Below, one piece after another: positions 44,603 through 55,631 of a DNA stretch of 64,000 bases. Position numbers and translations under genes: made by a program. The notes beneath the pieces were generated by a model. The model saw nothing but the letters and a program-made list of their open reading frames with translations, was not told the DNA's origin and ran no database searches. The DNA comes from Onthophagus taurus. Lineage: Eukaryota > Arthropoda > Insecta > Coleoptera > Scarabaeidae. The DNA lies in NCBI RefSeq assembly GCF_036711975.1, contig NW_027248939.1, forward strand, positions 558,001-622,000, in the 5' to 3' direction. Numbering within the stretch: the stretch's first letter is position 1; each line of letters starts with the position of its first letter.

Positions 44603-45065
44603 TGTTACTGTATTAAAAGGATTCCACTAGATGGCGTTAACCGCTCTCAATTCTATCTAAGACATCAATGCAAAATTGAAAATTGCTAAATTGTCTCTCT
44701 ATGGACACTTGGCATGTATAGATCATTCTGCCGCTAGTTAGCCATTGTAGATCGCAGACAAGTCAACACTCTCTTGAAAGTGTTAAAACTTCTTACAATC
44801 GAAAACGTTGTCGGCGGAAAATCAATTACGTTATGATTGCTGTTTGATTATTAGTTGTAAGTTTGTGCCGCGAACGCGAGATGGCGCTACTTCCGAATGA
44901 CTTTTATTTTGTAAGAGAGAGATCGAAATAAAGAGACATCATCATTCCATTTCCAACGATTCCAATAGAAAGTGTTTTATTGAAAGTAACAAAAAGTACT
45001 TATTAAAAACCCCAACGTAAGAAATTATGGGGGATTCGTGAATCTCATTGTTCAACCCCCCAACA
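44603..45065 (+). mobile_element. 5' LTR of a third BEL/Pao element
   Basis: Starts TGTTACTG at 44603 and ends CCCCAACA at 45065. The right border is firm because it is followed at once by a primer-binding/leader sequence of BEL type, and because the last 100 bp recur as an isolated copy at 61752-61866. The left border is by TG and context. It includes AATAAA near 44925, a likely R-region polyadenylation signal. Confidence 0.75.
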
Positions 45066-45085
45066 TATGGTCCTTCGAATCGGAT
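45066..45085 (+). promoter_or_regulatory. BEL-type leader and primer-binding region
   Basis: TATGGTCCTTCGAATCGGAT follows the LTR directly. The string TGGTCCTTCGA is a common leader signature of BEL/Pao elements just downstream of the 5' LTR and lies where the tRNA primer would bind. Confidence 0.6.
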
Positions 45086-45198
45086 AGTTACAGAAACAAA
45101 AGCACTTTTGGGTGGTTTTGGGCGTCCATGGGAAGAGCAACGTAGTGACGTACGTAAGTCCCGTTCATTTTCTTACATTCCTACATTTTCATTCAACA

Positions 45199-46716
45199 AT
45201 GGCAGAACGAAAGAAAGTTTTAACAGTAAGTAGAGGTCAAATAAAAGCAAAAATTACTACATTTGAAACATATATTGAAAAGGCGTTACCGGAAAATGCA
45301 AACGAGGCAAGAATTCGGTTAGAACACGTCAAGGACGCTTTAGCCGAGTTTAACGAGATACAATCAGAATTAGAATTAATCGACGAAAACGAGTTAACAG
45401 GCAATGAACGCGATAATTTTGAAAATAAGTATTTTGCGATCCTGTCTAAGGCGAATGAATTCCTGGAAAAACACATAATATGGACACCGACTACGTCGGC
45501 GGCGACGAGTGATACAATAGATTTTTACGCGCTTTCGAGACAAAGCGATTCAATTCAACGAAAAAATGTAAAATTACCGACGTTAGATCTTCCTAAGTTT
45601 TATGATGATTACGTGGATTGGGTACATTTCGATGAAACTTTTTGTGCTTTGGTACATAATGATTCGTATATGGATGATATAAACAAATTTTATTATTTGA
45701 TCAGCTGTTTAAAGGGTGATGCGGCGAAAACAATCGCTTCATTAGAGATAACGCGAGATAATTACAAGATTGCACGTGATTTGTTAAAAGAAAGATTCGA
45801 GAACAAAGAAAAAGTAATAAAAACTCACGTATCGGCGTTGTTCGAATTACCAGCGATTACAAAGGAATCTCATATGCATTTACGTCGTTTACTTGACGAT
45901 TACAACAGGCACACGCGCGCATTAAAGGCATTAGGTGAACCCGTCAAGCAATGGGGTACGCTTTTAATTCATATCTTAGCCAGAAAATTAGACGAAACAA
46001 CGCGATTTAAATGAGAAGAACACGTTGTTGAAACGTACAAAAGAAAACAAATACCAGATGCACAAAGTGATTGATTTTTTAACAAACCGATGCAATGTTT
46101 TCGAAACGATCGAAAGAGGCAAACCAAAAATTGGAAAGGTCATTTGACCGTCGACAAAGCGGAATGCTACCTATGCAAGGGAAATCACATGATCTATAAT
46201 TGCGATAAATTTAAAGATTTAGATGTAAAAACAAAGTATAACGAGGCAAAACGATTGAAACTTTGTATCAATTGTTTGAAAGGTGGCCATTTTGCGAGTA
46301 AATGTAAGTCGCTGTCCACATGCAAAAAATGTGCGGAAAGGCATAATACCTTGTTGCATGTAGCAAAACCAATTCCAACAGCGACAAATACAACACCAGA
46401 GAACACCAAAGAAAACGATGAACAACCAACGGTACAAGCTTTGAAAGCCACCAACGAGCAGAAGGTTTTTTTGTCAACAGCGATAGTTGAAGTAAAGAAT
46501 GGAGAAGGTAAATGGCAAAGAGCACGAGCTTTATTGGATTCTGGTTCTCAATCCAACCGTATTACAAATGATATAACCCAAAGGTTGAAACTGCACACAT
46601 ACAAGGTAGATTTGCCAGTAACAGGAATTAAGCAAACAGCTACACGTATTACCGAAGGCGTGAGTACACAGATTAAATCGATTTATAACAATTTTCACTC
46701 AAACTTATCATTTTAG
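45199..46716 (+). pseudogene. BEL/Pao gag and protease start (two nonsense codons)
   Basis: Starts MAERKKVLTVSRGQIKAK at 45199. The first part matches BEL gag (DUF1759-like: LPTLDLPKFYDDYVDWVHFD). TGA codons at 46012 and about 46072 interrupt an otherwise single frame, which continues with two zinc knuckle groups (CYLCKGNHMIYNC; CINCLKGGHFASKC, CKKCAERHNTLLH), then the protease-like block ARALLDSGSQSN (catalytic D-S-G) near 46525-46555. The frame ends at 46716. Except for the two stops this is a well kept copy. Confidence 0.85.
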
Positions 46717-47215
46717 ACTATTGAGCAGATTTCTGACGAATTTCCAAATTTTAGAGTAAAACAGAATTAGATGCGAATACCAGTACATTTAAAACTGGCT
46801 GATCCTAATTTGTGCGAGCCGAGTCAGATCGATCTTCTTTTGGGAGCAAGAATTTTCGCACAGTTAATTTCCATTGGACAGATCAAACTTGGCAGTGGAT
46901 TACCTATATTACAGAAGAGCGTGTTGGGATGGATTGTATCAGGAGTAGTAGCGATATGCAATTTAAACGTACACAACCCAAAAATCCATTGCAGTCTTAC
47001 TATTGACAAAATCGGAAAACAATTGGAGAACTTTTGGAGAATAGAAGACTTTTCAATCCCAAAGCAGAGGCCAGATGCGAGGAACTATTTGCAAAGACAA
47101 CAGTGAAAAACAACACGGGACATTTTGTGGTACAGCTTCCAATGCGTATGAAAAGCACAAAATTGGGTGAGTCACTTCAGATGGCAATCGAACGATTCTT
47201 AAAACTAGGAACAGT
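46717..47215 (+). pseudogene. BEL/Pao pol start, truncated
   Basis: Contains LADPNLCEPSQIDLLLGARI, GQIKLGSGLPILQKSVLGWIVSG and, in another frame after a shift near 47075, EELFAKTT...GHFVVQLPMR. This is the region just before reverse transcriptase. Similarity stops near 47215, with no reverse transcriptase, so the element is 3' truncated. Stops near 46717 and 46768. Confidence 0.8.
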
Positions 47216-47436
47216 CGATTTAGCAGCGTTTTTACGTATACGTCGTTTTATTGAAAGCTGTGTATTTGATTGACATTTTGCTTTACTTTTGACTAACCTA
47301 TTTCCTGTGATTGTTTTTGTGGTGAACTGAAAATTCAACCTGTTCAACTGTACACGCACTGAACATGACTGCGGTAAGTTGGATTTGTTTTCCATAATTT
47401 TAGATATTAATTTTTATTTTTTTTGATTGATAAGAT
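47216..47436. other. Link between BEL and Merlin, probable Merlin 5' end and first exon
   Basis: ATGACTGCG|GTAAGT near 47365 could be a tiny first exon with donor for the transposase that follows, with a T-rich intron to about 47437. No clear inverted terminal repeat found. Confidence 0.3.
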
Positions 47437-48395
47437 TAATTTGCATAATCTTCGATCTTTGAAAGGAAATGAGTTGGTTAATCGCCTGAGGGAATGGGGA
47501 TCATCCCCAAGGAGGGTAAGTATAAGTGTCCTGAATGTGAGACCTCCCTAGCTTTACAACATTGCAGTGATGCAATTGATGGATACTTGTGGAAGTGCAA
47601 TGGGCACGTTTCCATTCGGAAACAAAAAAGAAAGAGGTGCCGTAAGGTTGTATCGTTTCGAGAAGGCATCTTTTTTGCACATTCAAAATTACAAATATGG
47701 CAAATTTTAGGGTTCGCGTTTCTTTGGATGGAAAAGGCAAATCTGAACCTCATTGCGAAGCTTACCGAGATGTCCTTGCCAACAGCTGTTGATTGGGCGT
47801 CGTTCTGTCGAGAGGTAGTTCTGGATAAATATCTATTGCACCCAGAAAGGTTAGGTGGTCCTGGCTCTATTCGAGATAGACGAGAGCAAGTTTGGTAGAA
47901 GAAAATACCATCGAGGACACCGTGTTGAAGGCCAGTGTGTTTGGCGGATATGAACGCGGAACGGGTCGCGTCTTCAGGGAGGCTGTGGAAGATAGAAAGG
48001 CAGATACCCTGATTCCATTGATTGAAAAGTGGATACTTCCCGGTACCACCATTATTTCGGATTTTTGGAAAGCATACGATTGCGTGGAAAGACACGGGTA
48101 TGTACACCTTACAGTTAATCACTCAATTCATTTTAAGGATCTGGAAACTGGCGCGCACACCAATGCCATCCAATCCACCTGGCGTCACGCGAAGAGTAGT
48201 ATCTCAACATCTGGCCGTACTAAAAGTCATCCCCCAGTTAATCTTGCCAAATATATTTTCTACAAATCATGCACAGCGAAGAATCTTGATAAGGCGGAGG
48301 AATTTTATCGATTAGCTACGATGATGTACGACCCTATGAAGAAAGCTGCGCAACGGGACCTGGAGGAAATTGCAGATGAGTATCCGATATCATGA
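47437..48395 (+). pseudogene. Merlin-type (IS1016/ISXO2-like) DDE transposase
   Basis: Plus strand. N-terminal NLHNLRSLKGNELVNRL (47437-47490), then after a shift IIPKEGKYKCPECE with a zinc-ribbon-like CxxC (47530-47545), a helix-rich middle (LTEMSLPTAVDW), and after a second shift near 47878 the catalytic domain: EIDESKFGRRKYHRGH (first Asp), YERGTGRVFREAVEDR, IISDFWKAYD (second Asp, near 48055) and HTNAIQSTWRHAK (near 48155-48195). In the family the third acidic residue is Glu in the place of the Gln seen here (CAA instead of GAA). With two frameshifts and this change, it is inactive. Stop at 48393-48395. Confidence 0.85.
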
Positions 48396-49494
48396 GTATC
48401 AGATAACGAACCTTAAAATTTTCAATTAAAAATTATAAAGTATATCTAGTTATACTTTATTTTTGGGTTGCGTCTCTGTTCACTTCCTCGTAGTGCAACC
48501 TGGGTAACTCTAAGAACAGAAGAAACAATAGTCATCAATTGTAAAAACAGATTGAGTGCCTATAAATAATAATTCTTATTTTTACAGCTGGTATTTTATT
48601 ATAGTTGCCTTATATTTGTATTAAATAAACGTATTAACTAAATGTATTTGTAATTTATTAATTAAAATAGATTAAATCTCTATATTATGTTAAAAGGATG
48701 CAAATTCAATGTATGTTTGTAGAGAGAGGCAAATGGATGACTATTATTATCCATGGGATCTATGAAATTACTATTTTTACGAGACTACTGAAGGGTTAAG
48801 AATTTTGTATCGAAATAAGATTTTTAGTTACATTAATGAATACTTAAAATAGTACAAAATCTCATAATATAATTTTAATATTTATTTAACTTGCAAATAA
48901 TTTTAATATCAATCGGTACCGGCTTCAAAGTAAAAACTTCATTATCAGCCGAAAGCTAAACAGATAATCGACAACTACATATTACAAAATTACTATGAAT
49001 ATTAAATAATAAAATACTGTCAAAAGGCGAAGATAACGGAAAGAATATTTGAAATATTACACATCTGATAAATTATGATAAACAGCCAAAAAATGAAAAT
49101 GTGACGTTAATTTATTTTCGTTATTTTTTATTTTATTTATTTATTTATAAAAATTCAAAATGGCGTAGACGTTATAGCGTGATGCGTAGTATGATCTAAA
49201 ATGTAATCAAAGCATTAAAATAAAAAAAAAATCTAACAAATATACAAAAACTTACAATTTAAAAATGATGGTCGAAATTAAAAATTGCAAAAATAATAAA
49301 ATATGAAACCTTAGTTGTTAAACATGACCATCTCAGCGAAGCGAGAAGAAGAAACTGGTAGGACTGGGTAGGACTGGTAACAGAGAACAAGACGTATTAA
49401 AACAGGAAAACAAGACAAAAAATTTAAATTTTTAAATTGTAATTATTTAAGTATGAAAAGATAGGTTTATGGAAAAGTTGAACTTGTTCATTGT
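48396..49494. other. AT-rich non-coding stretch
   Basis: Probably includes the Merlin 3' end near 48400-48520. Nothing else recognised. Confidence 0.3.
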
Positions 49495-49740
49495 TTATGG
49501 ATAGTTATTATTTTTATATTTAGTAATTTTTAAAATTTTGAAAAAATACAATTTTATACCTTTGTTACACAAATGTAAAAGCTCAACTCCTCCATAATTT
49601 ATATTATGTTCAGTCTCTATGTGGTGCTTACAAACATTGGAATTTTCTTTAGTTTTATGTTTACGAATTCTAGTTTCCAGCCTCTTCCCCGTTTGTCCAA
49701 TAGCAACAAACTTGTATCCGTAATTTCCCATCTACTTTCT
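49495..49740 (-). pseudogene. Penelope-like GIY-YIG fragment
   Basis: Minus-strand frame of about 78 codons: GYKFVAIGQTGKRLETRIRKH, then NVCKHHIETEHNI and LEILEI-like end (FFKILKITKYKNNNYP). It is the C-terminal GIY-YIG nuclease of a Penelope-like element, different from the copy at 15.2 kb. The first tyrosine block is lost and no reverse transcriptase part precedes it. Confidence 0.6.
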
Positions 49741-49756
49741 TAGCTAATATCTTTCT

Positions 49757-50044
49757 TATTTCTTATTTGATAAGGAGAAAACTATAGAAGTATATTTATC
49801 TTATCTATAATTTTCTGCTCTTTCTAATTGTGTATAACACGCAGCGATCCTGGTTATATAAGGAAGTTATTGATTCCAACAATGTTAAAAAGTGGCTAAA
49901 ACGTGTGAATTTTGTAATTTTTTTAGCAAAGACGTCTTTGTGCAAGTGAGCGATAGCTGCGTATTATACACCATTAAAAAGAGCAGTTACTTTTTGATAA
50001 AATAGATATACTTCTATAGTTTTCCTCATATCAAATAAGAAAGT
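49757..50044. mobile_element. MITE with inverted arms of about 90 bp
   Basis: TTCTTATTTGAT...GGAAAACTATAGAAGTATAT at the left (49757-49850) is matched in reverse at 49955-50044, through GCTCTTT...ATTGTGTATAA-CACGCAGC near the inner ends. The arms differ by scattered changes and small gaps. Total about 288 bp, no coding capacity. Confidence 0.8.
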
Positions 50045-50936
50045 TGATTAGAGATAGAGCAATTAAACGTTTCTGTATATAGAGATGTATATTAAAGGTG
50101 ATTTAACCATGATGCTAATAGATATTGGCCAACAAAAATCCGGAATAAGATATATGAAGGAGCGTTCTTTCTGATTGTGAACACAGTTTTTTAAAAGTCG
50201 GTTTGATAACAATTGCACAAGGGCTTGAAGTTTTGTAATATTAAGCTATTTTACGTACAGAGCGGTGTTCTTCATCTTTTATTCATCTTAATATTAACAT
50301 ATCGGTTGTTGGAAGGTTTGTTGCTATCGTTGCTATCGTCACATCGTCAATCGGGCATTTCCACTTTCGTATTGGCCACGGATTAAGCTTTCGAATGAGA
50401 CATTGTTTATCGAAATCGGTTCGCTGGTTCTCATGTTATAATTAAAATACTATACATGTAAAATTCTATTTAATTGGGGGTTAACTTCACATAGGTGTCA
50501 TTATGAATAATTATGTTGTAATCTCAACAAGTTTAGTGAAAATAACTTTTTATTTTGTGCGTGGGTATAAATTAAACAATTTGAGGTTAGGATTTAATAC
50601 GAAAAAATACATGGTTAACATTGCTTGTGTTGTCAATTGTAATTGTCATTTGGTTAAATACACAGTTTGTTGCCAACGTTACACGGATTATTTATTTATT
50701 TTTATTTTGTAACCCACATATCTTTTTAATAACTATTTTAATTTAACTAAACTACTATTAAATAAGCTACTATACTTATTTATCATTTATATTTACAACA
50801 TAAAGATATTTCAGCTTTTAGTCTTTTGACAGATCAATTAATACACAATCTATTAACACAAAGTCTTTTAATACACATTTGGTAGAAACAATTCTATCTA
50901 ACAACATTTAATTGTCGTTATGCATCGATAGCCTAA
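50045..50936. other. Non-coding stretch
   Basis: AT-rich. A 69-codon plus-strand frame (50503-50712) has no recognisable domain and is probably chance. Confidence 0.3.
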
Positions 50937-51084
50937 AGGTAGCCACAGACGTCGTTTTTTTTGACAGTTTTAACCGCACGGGTAAAACTGTACTGGTAAA
51001 CACGAACAACGACCATATCCACACACCAGGCGTTGTTTCGTTCAGTTTTTCTGAAATCGTAGCGTTATCATCTAATCTGCTGTG

Positions 51085-52768
51085 ATGGATCCTACGACAA
51101 TGTTAGCAGTTGCGGCCGCAGTGGCTATAAAATTATAATTTTCAAAATGGACTAAAGAATGGTTACTTAAACGAAGACAATTTTCACACGTAAATCTTTT
51201 AAATGAATTACGACTAGAACCAGGAGATTGGTTTAATTATCTGCGAATGGACGAAGAAACGTATTTAGAGCTGCTCACTTTGGTAACACCATTAATACAA
51301 AAGCAAGATACGTTTATGAGACAAAGTATTTCATCACATGGGCGTCTTACCGCTACACTCAGATTTCTTGCCACCGGAAGGAGTTACGAAGACCTAAAAT
51401 TTTCAACTGTTATATCACCTCAAGCTCTTGGGCAGATAATACCAGAAACGTGCAGTGCCATATACTCTGTTTTAAAACATAATTACTTAAAGGTAAGAAG
51501 AAATTATTTATTTTTTTTAACGGCCGACAAAACAAAAAATACATTACTAAAAGAAATATAATGAATAATAGAATATTTATTTACGAATCAGTAACATCGG
51601 ATGAAAAAGTTTCCAAAAAATATCTCGCATTTCCATGTCTTTGTTGAGAAACAAGTATTTGATTATATGTATTTCCGTAGTCTCTTCCGTTATCAAAGTT
51701 GTCTTCTTTAATATTCATATCCAGCTTTGCACGCACTTTCTCCAAAATTTCGTCGGCTCTGTCCGTTATGTTACGCTTTCTTGTGCTACTAACGGAAGAA
51801 CGTACTGAAGGAGTATTGGAACATGCAGACAGCGCCCGATCTGTGCATACGTTCTTTTCAAAAGGAGATACCGGGGATAGTACGGGAGTATAGTTAGATT
51901 CATCCGGAAAGAAAACAATTAATTATATTCAAATAAATTATACAATAATTAACTATGATTGTTAAAAATAATTTATATTTATAATGATTTTTTATTTTAG
52001 TTTCCCAGGACCGAAGAAGAATGGAATTTTCCTCATTATTTAGGAGCTGTAGATGGGAAACACATAAATATAGTGCCACCTCCAAATAGCGGTTCTTTTT
52101 ATTGGAATTACAAAGGCAGACATAGTATCGTATTAATGGCGATCGCAAATGCGAATTATGAATTTATCATGTCCGATTGTGGCACAAATGGTAGAGTATC
52201 TGATGGTGGTGTAATAGAAAACACTTTATTTTATGATAAACTTATAAATGGCACTCTTAAGTTACCATCCAGTTGTAAAACAGATAACAGTAATGAATCA
52301 CTGCCCTATGTCTTCATTGGAGATGAAGCTTTCGCGTTGAGAGACAATTTTTTAAAACCATTCAGCCAAAAAGAATTGAACAGAGAAAGAAGAATATTTA
52401 ACTACAGATTATCCAGAGCACGCCGGATAATAGAAAATACATTTGGAATGGTTGCAAGATTCAGGATCTTTCATTCTGCAATTAATTTAAAATTAGAAAA
52501 TATTGATAAAATCGTTATGACATGTTGCATTCTTCATAACTTTTTGATTAAGAAGCGTCAGGAAAATTATACACCTTCAACTTGTTTTTATTCAGAAGAT
52601 TACTGCACAGGTCACATAGAAAATGGTTTAAATGCAGAACAAGCAACTCTTAATTTACAGCGTGGACACAACAGACATTTATCTGAAGAAGCAAAAAGGG
52701 TCCGTAATTTATTTATGACTTACTTTCATAATGAGGGATCACTACCCTGGCAACAAAACTTTGTTTAA
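51085..52768 (+). CDS. PIF/Harbinger transposase, two exons, one nonsense codon near the start
   Basis: Cuts and rejoins the element ends. Exon 1 is 51085-51492 (donor AAG|GTAAGA), exon 2 is 52001-52768 (acceptor TTTTAG), together about 391 residues. The DDE triad is visible: LGAVDGKHI (near 52055), FIGDEAFALRDN (near 52320) and RRIIENTFGM (near 52435). Codon 18 is TAA (51136-51138); a downstream ATG at 51247 could allow a shorter protein starting MDEETYLELL. Apart from that stop the frame is intact and splice sites are good. The intron contains an antisense open frame (51581-51915). Confidence 0.9.
51581..51915 (-). CDS. Antisense open frame of about 110 codons inside the transposase intron
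   Basis: Minus-strand frame from about 51915 to the stop at 51581-51583, protein-like in composition: SPVLSPVSPFEK-type Ser/Pro-rich start, then RKRNITDRADEILEKVRAKLDM and NARYFLETFSSD. No ATG near its start and no clear acceptor, so it may be a later exon of a minus-strand gene. The basic-helical middle resembles C-terminal parts of transposon-associated MADF or Myb-like proteins, but I do not recognise it with certainty. Confidence 0.4.
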
Positions 52769-53047
52769 TACTTTGTAGTTCTAGATCTCTTAAGATTTTT
52801 TTATTAATAAATATAATGTACATATAAATAAAATATATTTTTTGCACGATCGGTCTATTTTATTTATTTACGAATAGTGTTTCTAAAGGCTGGTTTACAC
52901 GCTCACGCCATTTGCACATATCTAAAGGTAAGTTTATTGAATATTAATGCAAAGTCAATAATAAAAGAAGAGTTATAAAACAAAGATATTTTCCAAACAA
53001 TGTACACATCAAAGTATTAAAATGAAATATTATGTATTTAATATAAA

Positions 53048-54442
53048 TTATGTTTCTCCATCCACAAAACCACTGAAGTTTTGAAACAACAGAGCAGCCG
53101 TTTGATTATTGGGTGTTCGCGATTTTTCATTTGGTTGCGTATTATTGAGAGGTGTGCTTGAGGTTTGAGTGGGCAATGATTGCTGAGTGTTGAATAGAGG
53201 CTGACTGTTTAATGAGGATTGAGTGTTAAATGAGGGTTGAGTGTGCAATGATTGCTGAGTGTTGAATAGAGGCTGATTGTTAAATGAGGGTTGAGTGTGT
53301 TATGATTGCTGAGTGTTAAATGGGAGTTGAGTGTTTAATGAGGTTTGATTGTTGAATGAAGGATGGGTTTGTGATTGCCGAGTGTTGAATGGAGGCTGAA
53401 CGTTGTATGTATAAAGTTCATGTTGCGTATGTACAAAACAATTGCGATTTAAATTTCCCAACTGTGCCTCGTAGAATATATCGTTTATTAATTTTTCTGC
53501 GTGTATAGCTTGTTGGGGATCGAGGTCTCTTAATTTCGATGCCCATGCTTTTCCAATATCAGTAAATTTATCTGCAATAATGGTCGAAGGTTCTGAGAAA
53601 CGTTTCCCAATCACGTCTAACACTTCGTCGCATTTATTGTTGTATCTTTTCGATGCTTTAGGTAGCCGTACAGATGTTTGTGATGTAGATGAACAGGTGT
53701 GGGCGGTGAACAGATACCGGGAGATTCTAGTACCTCAGGAGTTAATTCATTGTCAGAAACCTAAAATATTAAAATAAATAAATAACTAATAATTTGTAAA
53801 TAAAACCAGGGCAACGTAATTAATTCAAATTTTGACAAAATAATTATAAATGTCAATATATTTTAGTAAATTATTTTTTTATTTATATTCATTTCGGTCG
53901 TGCAAAAAATGTTGCCATCATCACGAACGGTGAGCAATTAACTGGTTTCCGACAATATTGTACCTTCGCTCCGCTACGTAACGCGTCGCTCAGTCTCCAA
54001 ACATTGTCGTCGACCGGTAAATTGTACTTACCGTTCTGGATACTTAATATACTATTTTACTTACTTGATTGCTATTTGTCTCTTCATCAATATTAGATAC
54101 TGTTTCTCTCGGTGTTTCCTGGTCTGGAAGGAATAATAAGTAGTACCACAAATGGGGCTTGTACACCTCATCAGTCCCCGAACCAGATTTCTTAGATTGT
54201 ATTACTTTTTTTAACTCCTTTCGGAAGCAACCACGTAGAGAGTCGATTTTCTTTTTAACAGATTCTTTCGTTGCGGAATTATCTACTTCTTGTAATTTTA
54301 TTATCATGTCTTCGTAAGCTTTATTTTTTTTATCCCTATCAGAATATTCAGTAGATTTAATTTTCCAAAAGCACGGATGGCTTCTATACAATTCTATGAA
54401 CTCAATTATAAATTGTTTGTTGTAACTCCTTAGGTCTGTCAT
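53048..54442 (-). CDS. MADF-domain partner protein of the Harbinger element (two exons, damaged)
   Basis: Exon 1 (54442-54065, donor CAA|GTAAGT) starts MTDLRSYNKQFIIEFIELY and carries a MADF domain (Trp residues at HPCFWKI and PHLWYYLLFL). MADF proteins bind DNA, and in Harbinger elements the partner helps the transposase recognise element ends or enter the nucleus. Exon 2 (53760-53048, acceptor TTTTAG) contains a conserved helix (DIGKAWASKLRDLDPQQAIHAEK) and a Gln/Asn-rich tail of repeats with the pattern QPLFNTQQS. A frameshift near 53690 and a TAA at 53300-53302 break exon 2. Start chosen because the longer frame upstream enters the terminal repeat. Confidence 0.75.
53100..53400. repeat. 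Coding tandem repeats in the MADF gene tail
   Basis: Short units around TGAGTGTTGAATAGAGGCTGA and TTAAATGAGGGTTGAGTG repeat with a period of about 27-30 bases, giving the Gln/Asn-rich protein repeats. Such tracts expand and contract easily, which may explain the stop codon inside. Confidence 0.7.
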
Positions 54443-54692
54443 TGTGAAAACAACAACAAAATAACTTGCGGTTAATCGAGGACAGAGTCGACACTGACAA
54501 AACCGGTCCTTCTTAACTGCGTAGTCACACACACGAACCGACTTGAACGAACACGTTTGAAAACGGACGGTTAAAATCAAGCTGCAGCAGATATTTTTGA
54601 ACGCCGGCAAGAAGGACGGTTTTTGGCCACACACCGACAGTTTTACCCGTGCGGTTAAAACTGCCAAAAAAGAACGACGTCTGTAGCTACCT

Positions 54693-55631
54693 TAAGAAAC
54701 AAGGTAGAGTATATGGTAGAGTAGAAGTACCGGCTGTACTTGTTAGCTAATTGCAACGAAATTAATATCGGGTATACCAGATTTAATCTACAAAAAGTAT
54801 GTAGTTATGCGCTTGCGCGTCCTTCGGCAATATGGCGTACGTCTTTTTAACGTGGGTGTACGTTTCTGAAGCTCTTAGAGTTTTTGGTTTTCTCCTCTCT
54901 TGTGTTTTGGTTTTCACCTGCCTTGTGATGTTCATTGGTGTTTTGACGCCCCCGTCGCCTGGTTTTCCAATTCTTTTGCTGGTTGTTCAGCGGTCTTCAA
55001 CCGTTGACATGCTCTTAACCTCACTTTTTTTGGCGCTCTGCATAGATAACTTATATAGATGTGACATTTACGTAAAATTTTTGTACACGCCACCAGCGCT
55101 CCGAACGGCTCGGCCCAGTACTAATATTAAATAGCGGCTAACGTGATAAATCTAAAATTTAATATTTTCTAATTTTTTTGTGTGGAATTAAATAAAAAAA
55201 TAAAATCATTTGTGGATTTTAATAATCTTTTTATTAAAATTATTATCATAAACATAAAGTCTTATTTTAATATAAAAGAACAATAACTATAAACAATGTG
55301 TAATAATTAATGATACTGTTAAAAATTTTACGAAGTAATTTAACTCTTCGGTATAAGGTGAAATATTACCGCGAAAAAGTGATAAATTTACCTAAATTCT
55401 AATAGGTTGCAACACGTTTGAGAGTGTTCAAAATCGTTCAAAATAACTTTGTTAAAAGATGTTAAAAATACGGTGTTAATCTGTTTATTCCTCACAGTGT
55501 AACTTTACACTTTACAATACCTTATACCCCTTTCCATTTTGTAGCATTAAATGTAATGCCAATATTGTGTCTAAACTTGAAATTGACTGCTTAAAAAGTT
55601 GTCTCTTTGGTAATAATTTTCTTTTATTTCT
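54693..55631. other. Non-coding stretch
   Basis: A hydrophobic plus-strand frame (54832-55134) has no recognisable domain and no start context. The remainder is AT-rich. It may contain the 3' untranslated region of the THAP-like gene that follows on the minus strand. Confidence 0.3.

Larger units (their letters stand above)
50937..54692 (+). mobile_element. PIF/Harbinger DNA transposon, 3,756 bp, complete ends
   Basis: Inverted terminal repeats AGGTAGCCACAGACGTCG... (50937 on) and the reverse complement of 54692 inward (AGGTAGCTACAGACGTCG...), similar over more than 55 bp, including CAGTTTTAACCGCACGGG. Flanked by TAA (50934-50936 and 54693-54695), the 3-bp TWA duplication typical for this superfamily. 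It holds a plus-strand transposase and a convergent minus-strand MADF gene, the usual two-gene content of insect Harbingers. Confidence 0.95.

Noticed and set aside
50503..50712. A 69-codon plus-strand frame.
   Set aside because: AT-rich, no domain, and no conservation that can be seen here.
54832..55134. A 100-codon hydrophobic plus-strand frame.
   Set aside because: No domain, no promoter context and no related copy; likely chance.
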